Counted from the stretch's first letter, positions 1 through 12,517 are shown. The stretch: DNA of 64,000 nucleotides from Nicotiana tabacum (GCF_000715075.1 NC_134084.1:97692411-97756410), one strand, 5' to 3'. A program made the numbers and translations. The notes: a model not told the origin generated them from the sequence alone.

Positions 1-119
1 AATACAGTATTGAATTAGAACCAAAGTGTCAAAGACCTGTTCAGTTTGCCTACTGATTTTAGACTTGTTGAATATGAGCAGTTACAAATACGAGACATAA
101 TTTTATAGTCTGCAGAATT

Positions 120-665
120 TTAATCGCCCTATAGGCTTCCCTAGGCGTATAATAGTGATGTCCTATGAGCATGGTATCTAATCGTTGATCAGGAATGCAT
201 TAAAATAGTAAACAATTTTAAAACGAACAACTTGGATCCTATAGACATGCTTTCCAGTAATATTATTTAACGCAATATTGGTGACTATTAAAGAAATGAG
301 TAGGTTAGTTGATCTGATTCAGAACTTACATGTACGAGTTAAGCTGATTTTAAATCTAACTAAACTGGTTTAAGATCCTATAGGCATGATTTCTAATTGA
401 ACATAAGATGAAGCAAACAGAATTTCTTTGACCAAAGCAAAATCCCTATAGGCATGATTTCTATTACAGCTGATTTTAAATCTTATAGGCATGATATCTA
501 ATTATTAAAAGCAAAGCAAGCAGAATTCATTGAAACCAAAGAAGATCCTATAGTCATATTATCAAACAAACGCATTTGAACCAAACAAGCCCCTATAGGC
601 GTGTCATCTAACAAACACATTTGAATCGAAATAGACACTATAGGTATGTTATCTACCCAATTTTA
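120..665. repeat. Cluster of CCTATAGGCATG-type motifs
   Basis: About eight variants of a short word built on CCTATAGGCATG followed by TATCTAA or similar occur near 128, 236, 373, 443, 479, 544, 591 and 636, with spacers of roughly 35-140 bases. The core CCTATAGG is self-complementary. The copies lie within repeat X, and no coding sequence accompanies them. Function unknown. Confidence 0.6.
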
Positions 666-2989
666 CCCACAATATACAACTATCTTCCCTTTTCACTAGT
701 CACCCCAATATTTGTTTACAATTAATTATTACATACCAAGAATTGAATAGATTATATAAATATAAATATACATTAAACTATAGGGAGCCTGAAGTAGGCC
801 CAAAGCAATCCGGGTGTACCAAGCCTTCACTAATCTCAAATGCCCAAAGTTCCATAGCCCAATTCATGTTTAGGTGTGTCAGAGTTCCCTAAGGACCTCA
901 ATAATCCCGGCCAGTGCGCACACCCAGACCTTTCTCAAATAAGAACTAATTTATGTGCAGTGTGGAAGTGCCAGCCCTGATATGCCAGAGTTTAGAGATA
1001 CCTCAAGAGTCTTTAAGCAGTACACATACCAGAGGGGCAGGACTTAATGAACTAAGAGTAAGTGAGAGTGCATAATGACTTGAAAGAGTTCGGTAAACAA
1101 CAGCCAAAGTGGCCTTAGTAGTAGAAGAATTTCTGAAATCAGTACTAGTTAGGGTGGAAAATAGTTTGAGAAAACATGAAGAACATTTTTGAGATCAGAG
1201 AGCAAGTCACAGAACATACAGTTTCAGAAACATTTTGGGCAAGCAGATTCTTCATAGAGCGAGAGAAGGATTAGGGGACACATAAAATACACCCTAGTGT
1301 ATAAGAAAACAGATATACAAATGAGGTTATGGAATTGACAAGTTAGTTACAAAGATTACAATAAATACATGTTGATAACACATAAGTCTTAGGCACACAA
1401 TCAGAATACTTTGTGGGGCAAGATATCTTAATAGGATCTAGTTAGTCAAACTAGAATAGGTAAGACTCAAATGAACAAACTAGGCAGGCACTTCATGAAG
1501 CATTCAAAGTTTAGAAATACAAATCACATATAGAGCAAGCAGGATGTAGACATGTTGGGTGAGACAGTAAACAAACAATGTAGCTTGGACATACTAGTGA
1601 ACAAATAGGTTTCATGCAATTATCTAAAGGCGGGAATCGGCATGCTAAATAGTAAACAGATCCTTATGAGTAACTATACTAGTCATAGCTTTTAACAGAA
1701 CAAAACTCCAATCATGCTAAGTGATACAGTAGTTAGGCAGTATAATCTAGGCATGTTGATTATATATTGAGCACATGACAGTAGAATAGTAAATAGAACT
1801 GGAAGTCACAACTAATGAACTGCAGCAACAAAGAAGACACATAGTTTTGACATGGGAATTGAATGAGGACATACCAGTTAATGAGAGAATACAGAGTATA
1901 GAGCAGAGATGGTGCAAATAGCTAGCCTTGGCTTACAGCCAGCTGGGTTAGTGAGAATTGCAAGAAACAGAAGAGAATAGAGAGCTTTTGAGAGAGTGAG
2001 AGTATATATATAGCACTTAGAGAGATGAAACAAATAAGGTAAAAAAAATGATCTAGAGTTCATAAATAAAGTAGGTAAATACAATCAATCAGTTAATTAG
2101 GGCTAATCCCCATTAATTTGCACAAACATATCCGGAAAGGTCACGTTAATACAAAGAAAATCCCTTACCAGCCCTGATTGGGGCTTAAATAAGGTAACAA
2201 ATCATAAATTGACCATAAATTAATTAATCAATCGAAATAAGGCAAATAACACTAATTACAAGCCACAAATAAGGAAATTAAGTAAAAACCGCAAAGAATA
2301 CTGACTTTAACGGAAAAAATTGGTTCAAATTCGTAATAGAAATCAATTAAGCAAAAAATCCCAAAGAATAATGCTTTTAGCAGGAAAACTGGTTCAAATC
2401 CTTAATAGAAATCAATCAATACGCTGGGTTGACATAAATAAACAAATAACGGAGAAAAATTGAAGAAAATCCATGCAACAAACAGAAACATCTAGGTTTT
2501 AAGTATATACACGAGAATTAGTCAAGATGATAAAGAAACAATTAGTTTAAACTCTGAAAAGTTAGAAAAACTCTTTTGATAAACACTTAGGGAGAACCCT
2601 AATTTCAGAAGAAAGCAAAAGGAATCAAAATAATTAACCAAAATAGGAGATCTTCAAGGGAAAATGACAGATAATACTCGAACCCTTCTAGATCTACAAA
2701 GATCTGAACGGATTCGAGTAGTTGTAAAACTAGGGTTTTCAAAAACAACTGAGATGAAAGAAACCTGATTAAAAGCCATAGATTCGAACTAAAAACGAAA
2801 GGAAATCAGTACTCACAAATAAGGATGGCCCTAGACAGGCCTGTAAACAAACTTCGTACGAAGGAACAGGTTGAATCTCCTTGAGATTCTTTTAGGGATC
2901 CATGTAATCAACAACCAGAGGGTATAGAAGGCCGGTAGTGGTCGAAGAATACTCAGAATCTCCATAAATGAGAGTTTCTTGCCGGTGAT

Positions 2990-3720
2990 AGTGATTAGGG
3001 TTAGGGTTAGGACTTGAGAGCATTTGAGAGAAGAGGGAATTAGATGTCGGCATAAGAGAGGAGAGGAAATGAAGGGTTTGGGGGAGGTCATTAGGTTTAA
3101 TTTAGGTAAAGGTGAATCTGGATTTTGATCAATGGCCAGGATTTGGCAAGAAGTGGGTCGGGTAGGTGATGGGTTTGGGCTGGGTATACTTTGGGTTAAA
3201 ATTGGATTGAGTATTGGGTCAAATTTATGATCAGAATTGAATAGAAAATGGGGCCAGATTTTAAATAGCCAATTTTAACAACTAAATAATTTATAAAAAA
3301 TAATAAATGAGTACCAAAATGTCTTTGTGCACTAAAATGATTGAAAATAGTTATTTAATATTTTAAAAATATAAAACACAATTTTATGCATCAATAATGT
3401 AATTATATGTTAATATGGGCTATTATTGCAAAGATGTGCAATTTAGCCTAAAAATGTAAATGCAATTATAAAAAATGCACTAAAAATATTTAAACAATTA
3501 TGATGGCATAAATAATGAATTTAAATGACGAAATCATCACAAAAATAATTTGAAGGATAATTAGTGGATATTTTATAAATAAAGAGAAGAAATAAATTGA
3601 TTTAGATGCTTATAACTGCATATGTATTATTTTGAAAGTATATATATGTATTAAAAAATATGTGAGGGAAAAGTTGGGTATCAACAGCTGCCCCTCTTTA
3701 CCCGGGAAGGATGAAAGAGT
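2990..3720. other. AT-rich stretch within repeat X, no gene seen
   Basis: From about 3270 the sequence is very AT-rich, leading to a GGGTATCAACAGCTGCCCC segment near 3675 that I associate with repeated Solanaceae sequence. I see no open frame with recognisable protein similarity. Confidence 0.35.
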
Positions 3721-4059
3721 TTTCGGGTAAAGAAATGATGGCCAATTTTGACCAAATGGGATGTTTTGAAAGATAGAGGCCGTGTTTCGGTCTTTGAGTT
3801 GCCTACATATCCCTGGTTTTACAGGAATCAGGCCATGTGTAGTTCCGGATTCATTGGCAGAATATATCGATGAAGTTATTAAAGAATGAATACGACATGC
3901 AAGAGCGGTTATGGTGAACAGTTAAGTTTGAGATAGTTTGAAGGAACTAGAGCGAGGTCGCTCCTGCTAGGATAGTGGTTGCATGCTAGTTACCTGCAGA
4001 TAAAGAGATGCTACGGACACGTATTTGTGCGAAATTTTTAAATATGATGCAAATTCCCA

Positions 4060-4300
4060 TTGGACCATGAAAGTTCTCTTCGAACGGTTAAGGATGACGT
4101 CCTCAGACCATGATGTCTTGGGCCATGAATTGTTTAGTGAGGGATTCGTAGGCCATGAAATGATGTTCTCGAGCCATGAAAATGGTGCCTCTGAACCATG
4201 ACGCCTTTGAATAATGATATGCAAATTTGAGAGATTCTCAGGCCATGGCATGGTGTCTTCCGGCTATGAGGATGATGCCTTTTAGACTATGACGCCTTTG
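4060..4300. repeat. Degenerate tandem repeat of about 30 bp (GCCATGA...GATG units)
   Basis: Variants of a unit with CCATGA followed by TGATG and CTC recur at about 30-base spacing (for example near 4108, 4152, 4175 and 4242). They run directly into the clearer array that begins near 4443. The arrangement suggests one decayed minisatellite rather than coding sequence. Confidence 0.45.
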
Positions 4301-4442
4301 GATAGGTTGGCGATATTTCAGCCCATGAGATGTAATAATATGATGCTACCAAGACAAGGCTTAGTCTCGTGAAATGAAGGGCAGAGCTTAGCCCGATTGA
4401 AAAGAAAATAGATAGTACTAGAATAGAGCAATATTTATGTAA

Positions 4443-4667
4443 GGAGGGACAATGCTTAGTCCCATGCAAATGCAGAGGCAAGGATTAGCCTCATGCAAAC
4501 GTGGAGGCAGGGATTAGCCTCATGCAAGTGTGGAGGCAAGGATTAACATCCTGAAAATATCGAGGCAATGATTAACCTCATGCAAATAGGGAGGTAGGGA
4601 TTAGCTTCATGCAGGTATGAAGGTAGGGATTAGCCTCACGCAGATATGGAGGCAAGTATTAGCCTCA
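4443..4667. repeat. Tandem minisatellite, unit about 29-30 bp
   Basis: Seven to eight head-to-tail copies of a unit close to GAGGCAAGGATTAGCCTCAT, followed by GCAAA and a variable few bases. Copies begin near 4474, 4504, 4533, 4562, 4591, 4621 and 4649. GAGGC and GCCTC inside each unit are complementary, so each copy can form a small hairpin. It lies within repeat X. Confidence 0.75.
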
Positions 4668-5055
4668 AAGAACAAGTAGCAAATAAGAGTAGTTTATTTC
4701 TTAGCTGGAGATATATTCGGTGTTTGTTGGTCGGATTGATAGTGAATTTGCTTTGTGTATACATGTTTGTGAATGCTATCACTACGTCAAATGTGCCTGC
4801 GTTCAAAGAAAAATTATAAGTTTTATAAGGGGGAGGTTGGTTCGTGCTTCTGTCCGCTGGCCTTGCTTTGCTCCGTTCTGGGGACCTTATTTGAGTTTCC
4901 CTGGGTGACACCTGACTGTTATGAAAATATAGTTTTTGAAAATATGCAATTATTGATAAAATAGATTTATTTTAGAAATGTATTGAAATATCGAGTAATT
5001 TTAGATGAACTAGTGACTACAACGCATCTTAGAGACACTGCAGCTTCCTCTTGTT

Positions 5056-5260
5056 AGAATTTTGAGAGTCCTCCTCAAAATTCTGCCCCAGTTTGGTAGA
5101 TGATCCTTCGGCTATTTGCGAACTTTGTTGAACCTTCCTCGGAATTTTGAAAATCCTTCTCAAAATTCTGCCCAGTTTCTTAACCGATTTCTGACCATCT
5201 GGTATATGTTGGCATTGGCTGGACTTGCTCCAGAATTTTGAGGGTCCTCCTCAAAATTCT
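5056..5260. repeat. Three spaced hairpins (AGAATTTTGAG / CTCAAAATTCT)
   Basis: Near-perfect inverted repeats occur at 5056-5084, 5142-5169 and 5232-5260. The first and third have an 11-bp stem AGAATTTTGAG/CTCAAAATTCT around a short loop, and the second has a 9-bp stem. Each is followed by TCTGCCC(C)AGTTT, and the spacing is about 88 bp. This is an imperfect tandem repeat of a stem-loop module inside repeat X. Confidence 0.7.
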
Positions 5261-6775
5261 GCCCCAGTTTTTGATCTTGGAAAAAATGAAAATTTTATTA
5301 TGATACGACCGAACCCATAAGGATGCCTACGTATCCCCTCTTAAATGGGAATCAGGTCAAACGTAGTTCAATTACATTAGATGAGAGAATGTAAATAATA
5401 TAAGCATAGTATCTCATGACTGCGTCTGATTTCATTCATTCCTTGCTGAACTCCTTACTTTCTTTGTTCTTTATTGTATCCAAGTATTCTCACAAGCCTT
5501 GAAGTGACAAAAATGGAATTGTAGCCCTTTTGTTTTTGGAATATGACTTCAGATTCTTCCTCTTCTTTTCTCTGTTGTTTGTTTTCTGTTATTCTTCTTT
5601 TCTTAGACTCGATTTTCTTTCTCATGTCATGATCAAATGTTGCTGACATCGGTGTCCTAATATGTCATGTATGCAAGGTTTAAGTGTTAATGTGTAAACT
5701 AATGTAATGACTTCATGTATGGTAGGATAGTCTGTTGGTTTTAACAGGTCCAATTCATCGGGACTGTGATAGAATGTTGACTATATAGGGATGCTATTAG
5801 TTGAGTTATCTTGATGTTCAATATTGTAGGCTAATGGTTATGGATAATGCATGAATGAGCTCCAGAACCTGTTGAGTTCGAACTTGTAATGAGATTTTGC
5901 CTGAAGCATTCCATGATTCCTATGTAGTTTTATAAAGATTTCTTGAGTGTTAGTAAGAGGAAGAAAGAATTAGGCTATTTTGTTTTTCTTTCTTGTTAAT
6001 GATTGATATGCTTTGGGGTAACACTTTTAAAATTGTGAGTTGAAGTATTTACTTTGATATTGCACAAAGCTTTCATATTATAGTTAATCTGTGCTTCACA
6101 TGAATATGATGTTCATTTAGAGTAGGATTTGAAAGTGAGATTTTTGGGATAATTCAAGAATCTCAAAGGGGTTAGCATCAATTCTGAAATTTGATTAGTA
6201 TAAAATGGACTTGGAATGATAAAACTGGTGTAAAAGAGGCTATTCATGCAATAGTTGCTTCCAAATGGAATCCTAGTCTCGTTTAAAGTTTGATGGCCTA
6301 CTGTGAAAATTCGTGATTTGTATATTATTGATTTTAAGATGGGACTGTAGTAACATTCTTCAGTAGTAATGCTAAATTGCAAAAAATCACTTGGTTTGGT
6401 AGCTTATGCCCGTGTTTTGAAGCCCCTTCGAATTTTGGGCCTTGAGTATCAGAAAGATTCTTGCGCTCGATCTTAGCTACAACCTGAAAAAATGTTTCTT
6501 TTTTTATCACACATAGATAACAAAAAATTTGGTTACACCTAAACGATTGATTTCTACAACTCTAAGCGCACGATTAAATTATTACAACTATGAGTACGGT
6601 TCCCGTGACGTGGTTGCGATAATTAGTTTTAAATTAGATTAAAATAGGAGCACCTTTAGTTTGCCCTTAAAATATGTAACCTTTTTCTTGAAATAATTTG
6701 AGGTGTGCCATACACAAATAAAATCCCATAATTTATGGCCCTCATATAAATACAAAATTAGTTTAGAAATGCTTT

Positions 6776-7344
6776 GAACATTCGTAGTTTGCTTTACGCG
6801 CGTTAACTAAATAATTGTCATAGCTACGGGTATGCTTCCCGTGACGTAGTTGTGACGCCTAATTACTAAAATCCAGGGGTACATTTATGTGACCCGGCCA
6901 CAATTTAATCCTTAAAAAAATTAAACATGTTGTAGATTGTGGGTACGGTTCCCGTGACATGATTCGCAATATGTAACAGTAATTATTAAAAGCGGTTAAT
7001 AAGTTTAAAAATGCACAATAGGTTTAAAATAGGTAATAAATCAGATAATTAGGCCAATTTTAATAATTTAAGTAATCGTGCTCGAACCACGGAACTCGGG
7101 AGTGCCTAACACTTTCTCCTGGGTTAACAGAATTCCTTACATAGAATTTCTGATTCGCATACTTATAAAGTAAAGTCGAAGTTTCCTCGATTTGGGATTT
7201 TAAAATAAACCGGTGACTTGGGACACCCAATAAACTATTCCAAGTGGTGAATCTGATAAATAAATTATTCCCATTTCGAATAATGTCACTTTAATTGGAA
7301 AAACTCTCATATACCCCTTCAGGTGGTAAAAAGGAGGTGTGACA
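6776..7344 (+). repeat. Terminal segment of repeat X, inverted partner of 21342-21955
   Basis: Read on the minus strand from 7344, this begins TGTCACACCTCC and runs through GAGGGGTATATGAGAG-like, AATTAAAGTGACAT and GTCCCAAGTCACCGG blocks. The same order occurs on the plus strand from 21342. By eye the pair is roughly 80-85% identical over the first 150 bases. The two copies face away from each other about 14 kb apart. Confidence 0.75.
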
Positions 7345-8997
7345 CCAGGAATACCAATATGGTGGCTCATTTTTTGAGTAGAAAGTCAGTAAGTATGGGC
7401 AGCCTAGCATACATTTTAGTCGGTGAGAGATCGCTTGCATTAGACGTTCATGCCTTGGCCAATCAGTCCGTAAGGTTGGATGTTTCTGAGCCCAGTCGTA
7501 TTCTAGCTTGTACTGTCGCTAGGTCTTCATTGTTTGAGTGCATCAGAGAGTGGCGGTATGATGACCCTCATTTGTTTGTCCTTAGGGACACAGTGCGGCA
7601 CGGAGATGCCAAGCAGGTTACGGTTGAAAATGATGGAGTTTTGAGGATCATGGTCGTGTTTGTGTGCCTAATGTGGATGAACTTCGTAAGTTGATTCTAG
7701 AGGAGGCCCACAGTTCCCGTTATTCGATTCATCAGGGCACCGCCAAGATGTATCAGGACTTGCGGCAGCATTATTGGTAGAGGATGAAGAAGGGCATAGT
7801 TGCATATGTAGCTCGGTGTCTAAATTGTCAGCAAGTAAAGTATGAGCATCAGAGACCTGGTGGATTGCTTCAGAAGATAGATATTCCTGAGTGAAAGTGG
7901 GAGTGTATCACTATGGATTTCTTTGTTAGACTCTCACGGAATCAAAGGAAGTTTGATGCAGTTTGGGTCATTGTAGACACGCTGACCAAGTTAGTGCATT
8001 TCATTCTTGTGGCAGTTACCTATTCTTCAGAGGCGGTTGACAAAGATTTATATTCACGAGATCGTTCATCTTCATAGTGTGCCCATGTCTATCATTTCTG
8101 ATTGAGGTACGCAGTTCACCCACATTTTTTGGAGGGCAGTGTAGCGTGAGTTGGGCACGCAGGTTGAGTTAAACACATCATTTCATCCTCGGACGGAGGG
8201 ACAGTCCGAGCGCACGATTCAGATATTGGATGATATGCTTCGCGTTTATGTTATAGACTTTGGAGGCTCTTGGGATCAGTTCTTACCTCTTGCGGAGTTT
8301 GCCTACAACAACAATTACCAGTGGAGCTTTCAAATAGCTCCCTATAAGGTATTATACAGTAGGCGATGCCGATCGCTGGTTGGATGGTTTGAGCTAGGGG
8401 AGGCTCGGCTATTGGGTACAGATTTGGTACAGGATGCCTTGGATAAGGTTAAGATCGTTCAGGATAGGCTTTGCACAGCTCAGTCTAGGCAGAAGAGTTA
8501 TGCCGACCGTAAGGTTTGTGATATTGCATTCATGGTCAGAGAGAGAGTGTTTCTCCATGTGACACCCATGAAGGGTGTAATGAGGTTTGGAAAGAAGGGA
8601 AAGTTGAGCCCTAGGTACATCTGACCTTTTGAGATTCTTCAGAAAGTGTGTGAGGTGGCTTACAAGCTTGCATTGCAAGCTAGTTTTCAGTAGTTCATCC
8701 GGCATTCCATGTGTCCATGCTCCGAAAGTACCACGGTGATCCATCTCACGTGCTAGATTTCAGCTCTGTCTAGTTGGACAAGGATTTGACTTATGAGGAA
8801 GAGTCGGTGGCTATTCTAGCCTGGCAGGTTCACCAGTTGAGATCAAAGAGTTATCCTTCAATTTGAGTGCAGTAGAGAGGTCATCCTGTTGAGACAACTA
8901 CTTGGGAGTTCGAGTCGGTCATGCAGTGTAGATATCCACACTTTTTTGCCAACCCAGGTACTTTTCTATGCCCGTTCGAGGACGAGAGGTTGTTTTA
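7345..8997 (+). pseudogene. Ty3 chromovirus G: RNase H end, integrase and decayed chromodomain
   Basis: Translation gives the RNase H C-terminus (7358-7640; matched by element B at 37525-37947), then an integrase. Visible integrase blocks are the C-L-N-C-Q-Q-V-K zinc-finger end (about 7820), ITMDFF (about 7910), IISD followed by a stop where Arg is expected (about 8090), and TEGQSERTIQ with the catalytic Glu (about 8195). A 157-codon open stretch (8154-8624) covers the core end and the GPY/F-like region. Remnants of a chromodomain (LRSK..WRG..VE.TTWE) follow to a C-terminal FEDER-type end. Stops and at least two frameshifts make it non-functional. The 5' part (gag, protease, RT) is missing because repeat X abuts it at 7344/7345. 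Confidence 0.85.
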
Positions 8998-9724
8998 GAG
9001 GTGGAGAATATGATGACCTGATAGATCATCTCGTGTTTTACAGCCCAATTATGTGTTTTGAAGCCTTTATCTCATTTAGCCTTCCTCGGCTTGCGTGCAT
9101 GGTCCGGGTGTTTTCCGGAAGGCTTATATGTTAACAACTGATAAAAATAAGAATTTTTGCCTTAAAAATTAATTTGAGTTGAATTCGGTCAACATTTTGA
9201 GAAAATGGACCCATATCTATATTTTGACGGTCCTGATGGGCCCATTTCGTAATTTGGGACCTGGGCGTATGCTCCAAATCAAATTCCGAGGTCCCTAGCT
9301 AGAAATATGAATTTTTGATGAAAAATTAAAGTTTTAAAGTTTAATGATTTTAAAATTCGATCGATACTCTTGTTGATAGCGGGTTCGTATTTTGGTTCCA
9401 AAGCCTTGTACAAGACCATTATTATATTTATGACTTGTCTGTGAAATTTGGTGATAAACGGAGTTGGTTTGACATTATTCGGACGTTCAGTTGTGAAAAT
9501 AGAAGTTTTAAAGCTTTCTTGAAAATTTCATTTGATTTGGTGTTCAATTCGTAGTTCTAGGTATTATTTTGGTGATTTGATCGTGCGAGCAAGTTCGTAT
9601 GATTTTTTGGACTTGTGTGCATGTTTGGTTTGGAGCCCCGAGGGCTCGGGTGAGTTTCGAATAAGCTATGAAGTGTTTTGGAACTTAGAAAAATCTGGTG
9701 TTTTGTTGCAGCTAATATCTGGTG

Positions 9725-10030
9725 TGTTCTTCTTCGCATTCGCGAAGGTACTCTCGCGAACACGAAGAGTGAACTGGACTGGGGAAGGTTTTCTTCTTCA
9801 CGAATGCGAAGGCTGGGTCGTGAACGCGGAATGATGAGGGTAATACCCTTTGCGAACGCATAACTTTAGGGACCTGTGGGAGTGCCAGTCATCTCTTCAC
9901 CGCGAACGCGAGCACGGGCTCGCGAATGCGAAGGCCGGGGGGAGTAGCCTTCGCGAATGCGATGAGGGACTCGCGAACGCGAAATCCACTCGGGTTGCTG
10001 CTCTTTGCGAACGCGTCAGTGCTCATGCGA
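9725..10030 (+). promoter_or_regulatory. CpG-rich word island in LTR G (GCGAA(C/T)GCGAAG)
   Basis: In an otherwise AT-rich LTR, about 300 bases carry roughly a dozen close variants of TTCGCGAATGCGAAG or GCGAACGCG. The cluster ends just before a GTGATAAAACAG stretch that could serve as a weak TATA-like box. It begins about 715 bases from the LTR 5' end, the same offset as islands in LTRs A, B and C. A U3 promoter role is inferred from position only. Confidence 0.5.
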
Positions 10031-11040
10031 ACATGATGAACATTGACGCCCAGTGATAAAACAGTCCCATTCCGGGATTTTTGCCATTCTTTCAAAATTT
10101 CAAAACTAGAATACCTAGAGGCAATTTTCCCATGAGATTTTCTTCCCCAATTTGTTGGTAAGTGATTCTAACTTACTTTCTTTCAATTACCCATTACATT
10201 TCATGAGATTTCAACCTAAAATCTAGGATTTTCATGGTGGAATTTGGGGGTTTTGGTAGAATTCAGAATTTTTGTAAAATTAGAATTTAAACCTCGAATT
10301 GAGGTCGGATTTCGAAACAAATTACATAATAGGGCTCGGGGGTGAATGGGTAAATGAGTTTTGGTCCGAACCTTGGGTTTTGACTAAACGAGCCCGGTGT
10401 CGATTTTTGACTTTTTGGGGAAAAGTTTGGGAATTCTAAATTTATGTATTGTAATTAATTCCTTTATCAATATTTGATATTATTGAGTCAATTGTGGCAG
10501 ATATGAGTAGTTTGGAGGCGGATTTTAAGGAAAAGGCCCTGTAGAGATTTGAATTGACTGCGGAGTGAAGTAAGTGTTGTGTTTAACCTTGACTTCAGGG
10601 AATTAGAAACCCTCAGACTATGTGCAATGTGATTCTCATGTGAGTGGCGTAGATGCGAGGTGAAGAGTGTTTATACGCCGCTGAATTATCTGTTTTCCCC
10701 GATTTACCGATTTTTCTTAATTATTTCCTTTCCCATCTTAACTGTTATATGCTCTAAACACCTTCCATACTCAACTGCTACTTGTTAATCAATATCTTCT
10801 CATGTTAATGATGTTAGCTCTTTTCATAGTTTCAAGAATCCTTATTATTTGTTTAAATTGACTTGCTTGCACCTTGTAATTGTAAATTACTGGATTGGTC
10901 TCGATGTGTAGTATTACTTGTTTAGATTCTTATATTGTACAAGGTTTTCTTTTCGATTCAGCTTGAAATTTATTGATTGTAAAGGTTTTGTGGTTTGAAC
11001 TGTTGATTTGACTGTGTATATTGAGTGTTTGGTACTAATA

Positions 11041-11330
11041 TGGTGGGATCGGGCTGCACGCCGCAACAAGTCTAATAAAGCTGGATTGATATGGTGGAAT
11101 AAGGATGAATTCGTACTGTACGGTAGGATCGAGTTGTACACCGCAGCAAGTGAAATATGGGTGGATTGATATGGTGAAATAAGGGTGAATTATGATACTG
11201 ATATTAATATATGGTTGGATTGGGTTGCGCGCCGCAACATATACATATTATTTATTATTGTTGATATTACTAGGGTAAAATAAGGGAGGATTTTGTATTG
11301 TCTGGTGGTATCGGGTTGCACACCGTAACA
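11041..11330 (+). repeat. Hairpin minisatellite in LTR G
   Basis: Four copies of a unit close to GGGATCGGGTTGCACGCCGC followed by AACA occur at about 11045, 11125, 11216 and 11308. Each contains GTTGC-NNNNN-GCAAC or a variant, a 5-bp stem with a 5-base loop. The third copy forms the stem perfectly and the fourth forms it with a G-U wobble. Spacers are AT-rich (TATGGTGGAATAAGG-like). Confidence 0.65.
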
Positions 11331-12007
11331 ATCTATATGTTCTATTTCTTGAGTTGCGTTGGTTTTCGGTATTTTTATTTGAACTGTTAAGGATTGGTAA
11401 TTCTGGACAATACTGGTTTATTCTTGAGGCTGTGGTTTTCAGAACTATTTAATTCTGTTCAGTATTCCTATTTTCTTTTATTCTTATATACTGCGTACAG
11501 GTTGTAGTGTAGGTGACCCGCCCTAGTCTCGTTACTACTTCGTCGAGGTTAGGCTCGAGACTTACCAGTACATGGGGCCAATTATACCGATGCTACACTC
11601 TACACTTCTGTGCAAATTTTGGAAGCGGTCCCAGCGACGGCTACTAGAGAGCTTGGGTTGGACAGCCTGCGGAGACATAGGTACAGCTGCTCAGCGTCTG
11701 CAGCTCCTGAAGTCCCCTTCTTTATTTACATTTAGCTGTGTATTTTCGTTCAGATAACTTTGTATTTATTTCAGACTCTTGTATGTATTACTCTAGTAGT
11801 TCGTGCACTTGTGACACCAGGTTCAGCAATTTTGTAGTCGGTGTTTGATAGTTTTAGCTTTCGCATTCTTATTAAAGTTATTTCAATATTTCTCATTATT
11901 CAATTCAATTGTTAAAAATGTATAATATGTTCTAACGCTGGCTTGTCTAGCAAGTGAAATGTTAGGTGCCATCACGATCCCGACGGCGAAAATTCCAAGT
12001 CATGACA

Positions 12008-12386
12008 TTTTTTCTCCTTCCCAAGTAATATTTAACAACTTTAGCCGTTGATGGATAATTCTCCCTCTCACGCGGCTTTCAAAAACTCAAACATGAAAGA
12101 GTTAAAGAAAATTAAAAAATACGGGAAAGCAGATCAAGTTCAAATGATTTAATTTTGAAGGAGATGAAAAGATTATTATTATTATTACAACCTTATCATT
12201 TAATTTCAATATATTAAGTATATTATGCTTATACTTAAAAATAGAATTCACGATAAGGTACCCAAGGACTTCCATGGAGCAAGATCTCTTTCTTTTTTGA
12301 GCTAACTAAATATTGTTTTAAAAATCCATCATTTTAGAAGTGTAAACTGTGTTTGATTTTTATTTTATTAATAAACATATTATTTA

Positions 12387-12387
<1 letters not shown>
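12008..12387. other. AT-rich intergenic stretch, no gene seen
   Basis: Between the end of LTR G and the microsatellite I see no coding, RNA or element-end signal. An ATT/ATA-rich low-complexity patch lies near 12175. Confidence 0.4.
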
Positions 12388-12451
<64 letters not shown>

Positions 12452-12517
12452 TGTATGTATGTATGTATGTATGTATATATGTATGTATGTATGTATGTGT
12501 GTGTGTGTGTGTGTGTA
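12388..12517. repeat. Compound microsatellite (TA)n (GTAT)n (GT)n
   Basis: About 37 bases of TA, then about 70 bases of GTAT units with one TATAT interruption near 12476, then about 20 bases of GT. A textbook compound microsatellite with no coding content. Confidence 0.95.

Larger units (their letters stand above)
1..7344 (+). repeat. Dispersed repeat X, 3' portion, ending GGTGTGACA
   Basis: A 7.3 kb non-coding stretch that ends at 7344 in GGTGTGACA, directly against Ty3 coding sequence. The short open frames in it show no protein family I recognise. Its last about 570 bases are repeated in inverted orientation at 21342-21955, so this is the end of a dispersed element. A terminal CA, and a TG at the same end of the inverted copy, would fit an LTR end, but no coding domain or second LTR is visible. 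It contains several internal repeat arrays listed separately. The left boundary lies outside the window. Class of element unknown. Confidence 0.6.
9011..12007 (+). repeat. 3' LTR of chromovirus G (about 3.0 kb)
   Basis: Starts TGATGACCTGATAGATC directly after a purine-rich GAGGTGGAGAATA tract and ends GTCATGACA, giving TG...CA ends. It matches in layout the minus-strand LTRs further on, whose 5' ends read TGTGACGACCCGGC. It contains a CpG-rich island (about 9725-10030) and a hairpin minisatellite (11041-11330). A length near 3 kb suits Tekay/Del-type chromoviruses. No 5' LTR for this element is in the window. Confidence 0.8.

Noticed and set aside
2994..3014. GATTAGGGTTAGGGTTAGG, telomere-like
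   Set aside because: Only about two and a half TTAGGG units, not the usual plant TTTAGGG repeat, and within ordinary repeat sequence.
4443..4667. Regular 30-bp repeats that resemble a CRISPR array
   Set aside because: Units abut with no unique spacers, and the context is a plant repeat. It is a minisatellite.
5056..5260. Hairpins as transcription terminators
   Set aside because: Intrinsic terminators are bacterial, no gene ends here, and the stems are AT-rich and repeated with spacers.
7323..7694. A 123-codon frame as one gene
   Set aside because: Its first codons lie in repeat X across the element joint. Only the downstream part is Ty3 polyprotein.
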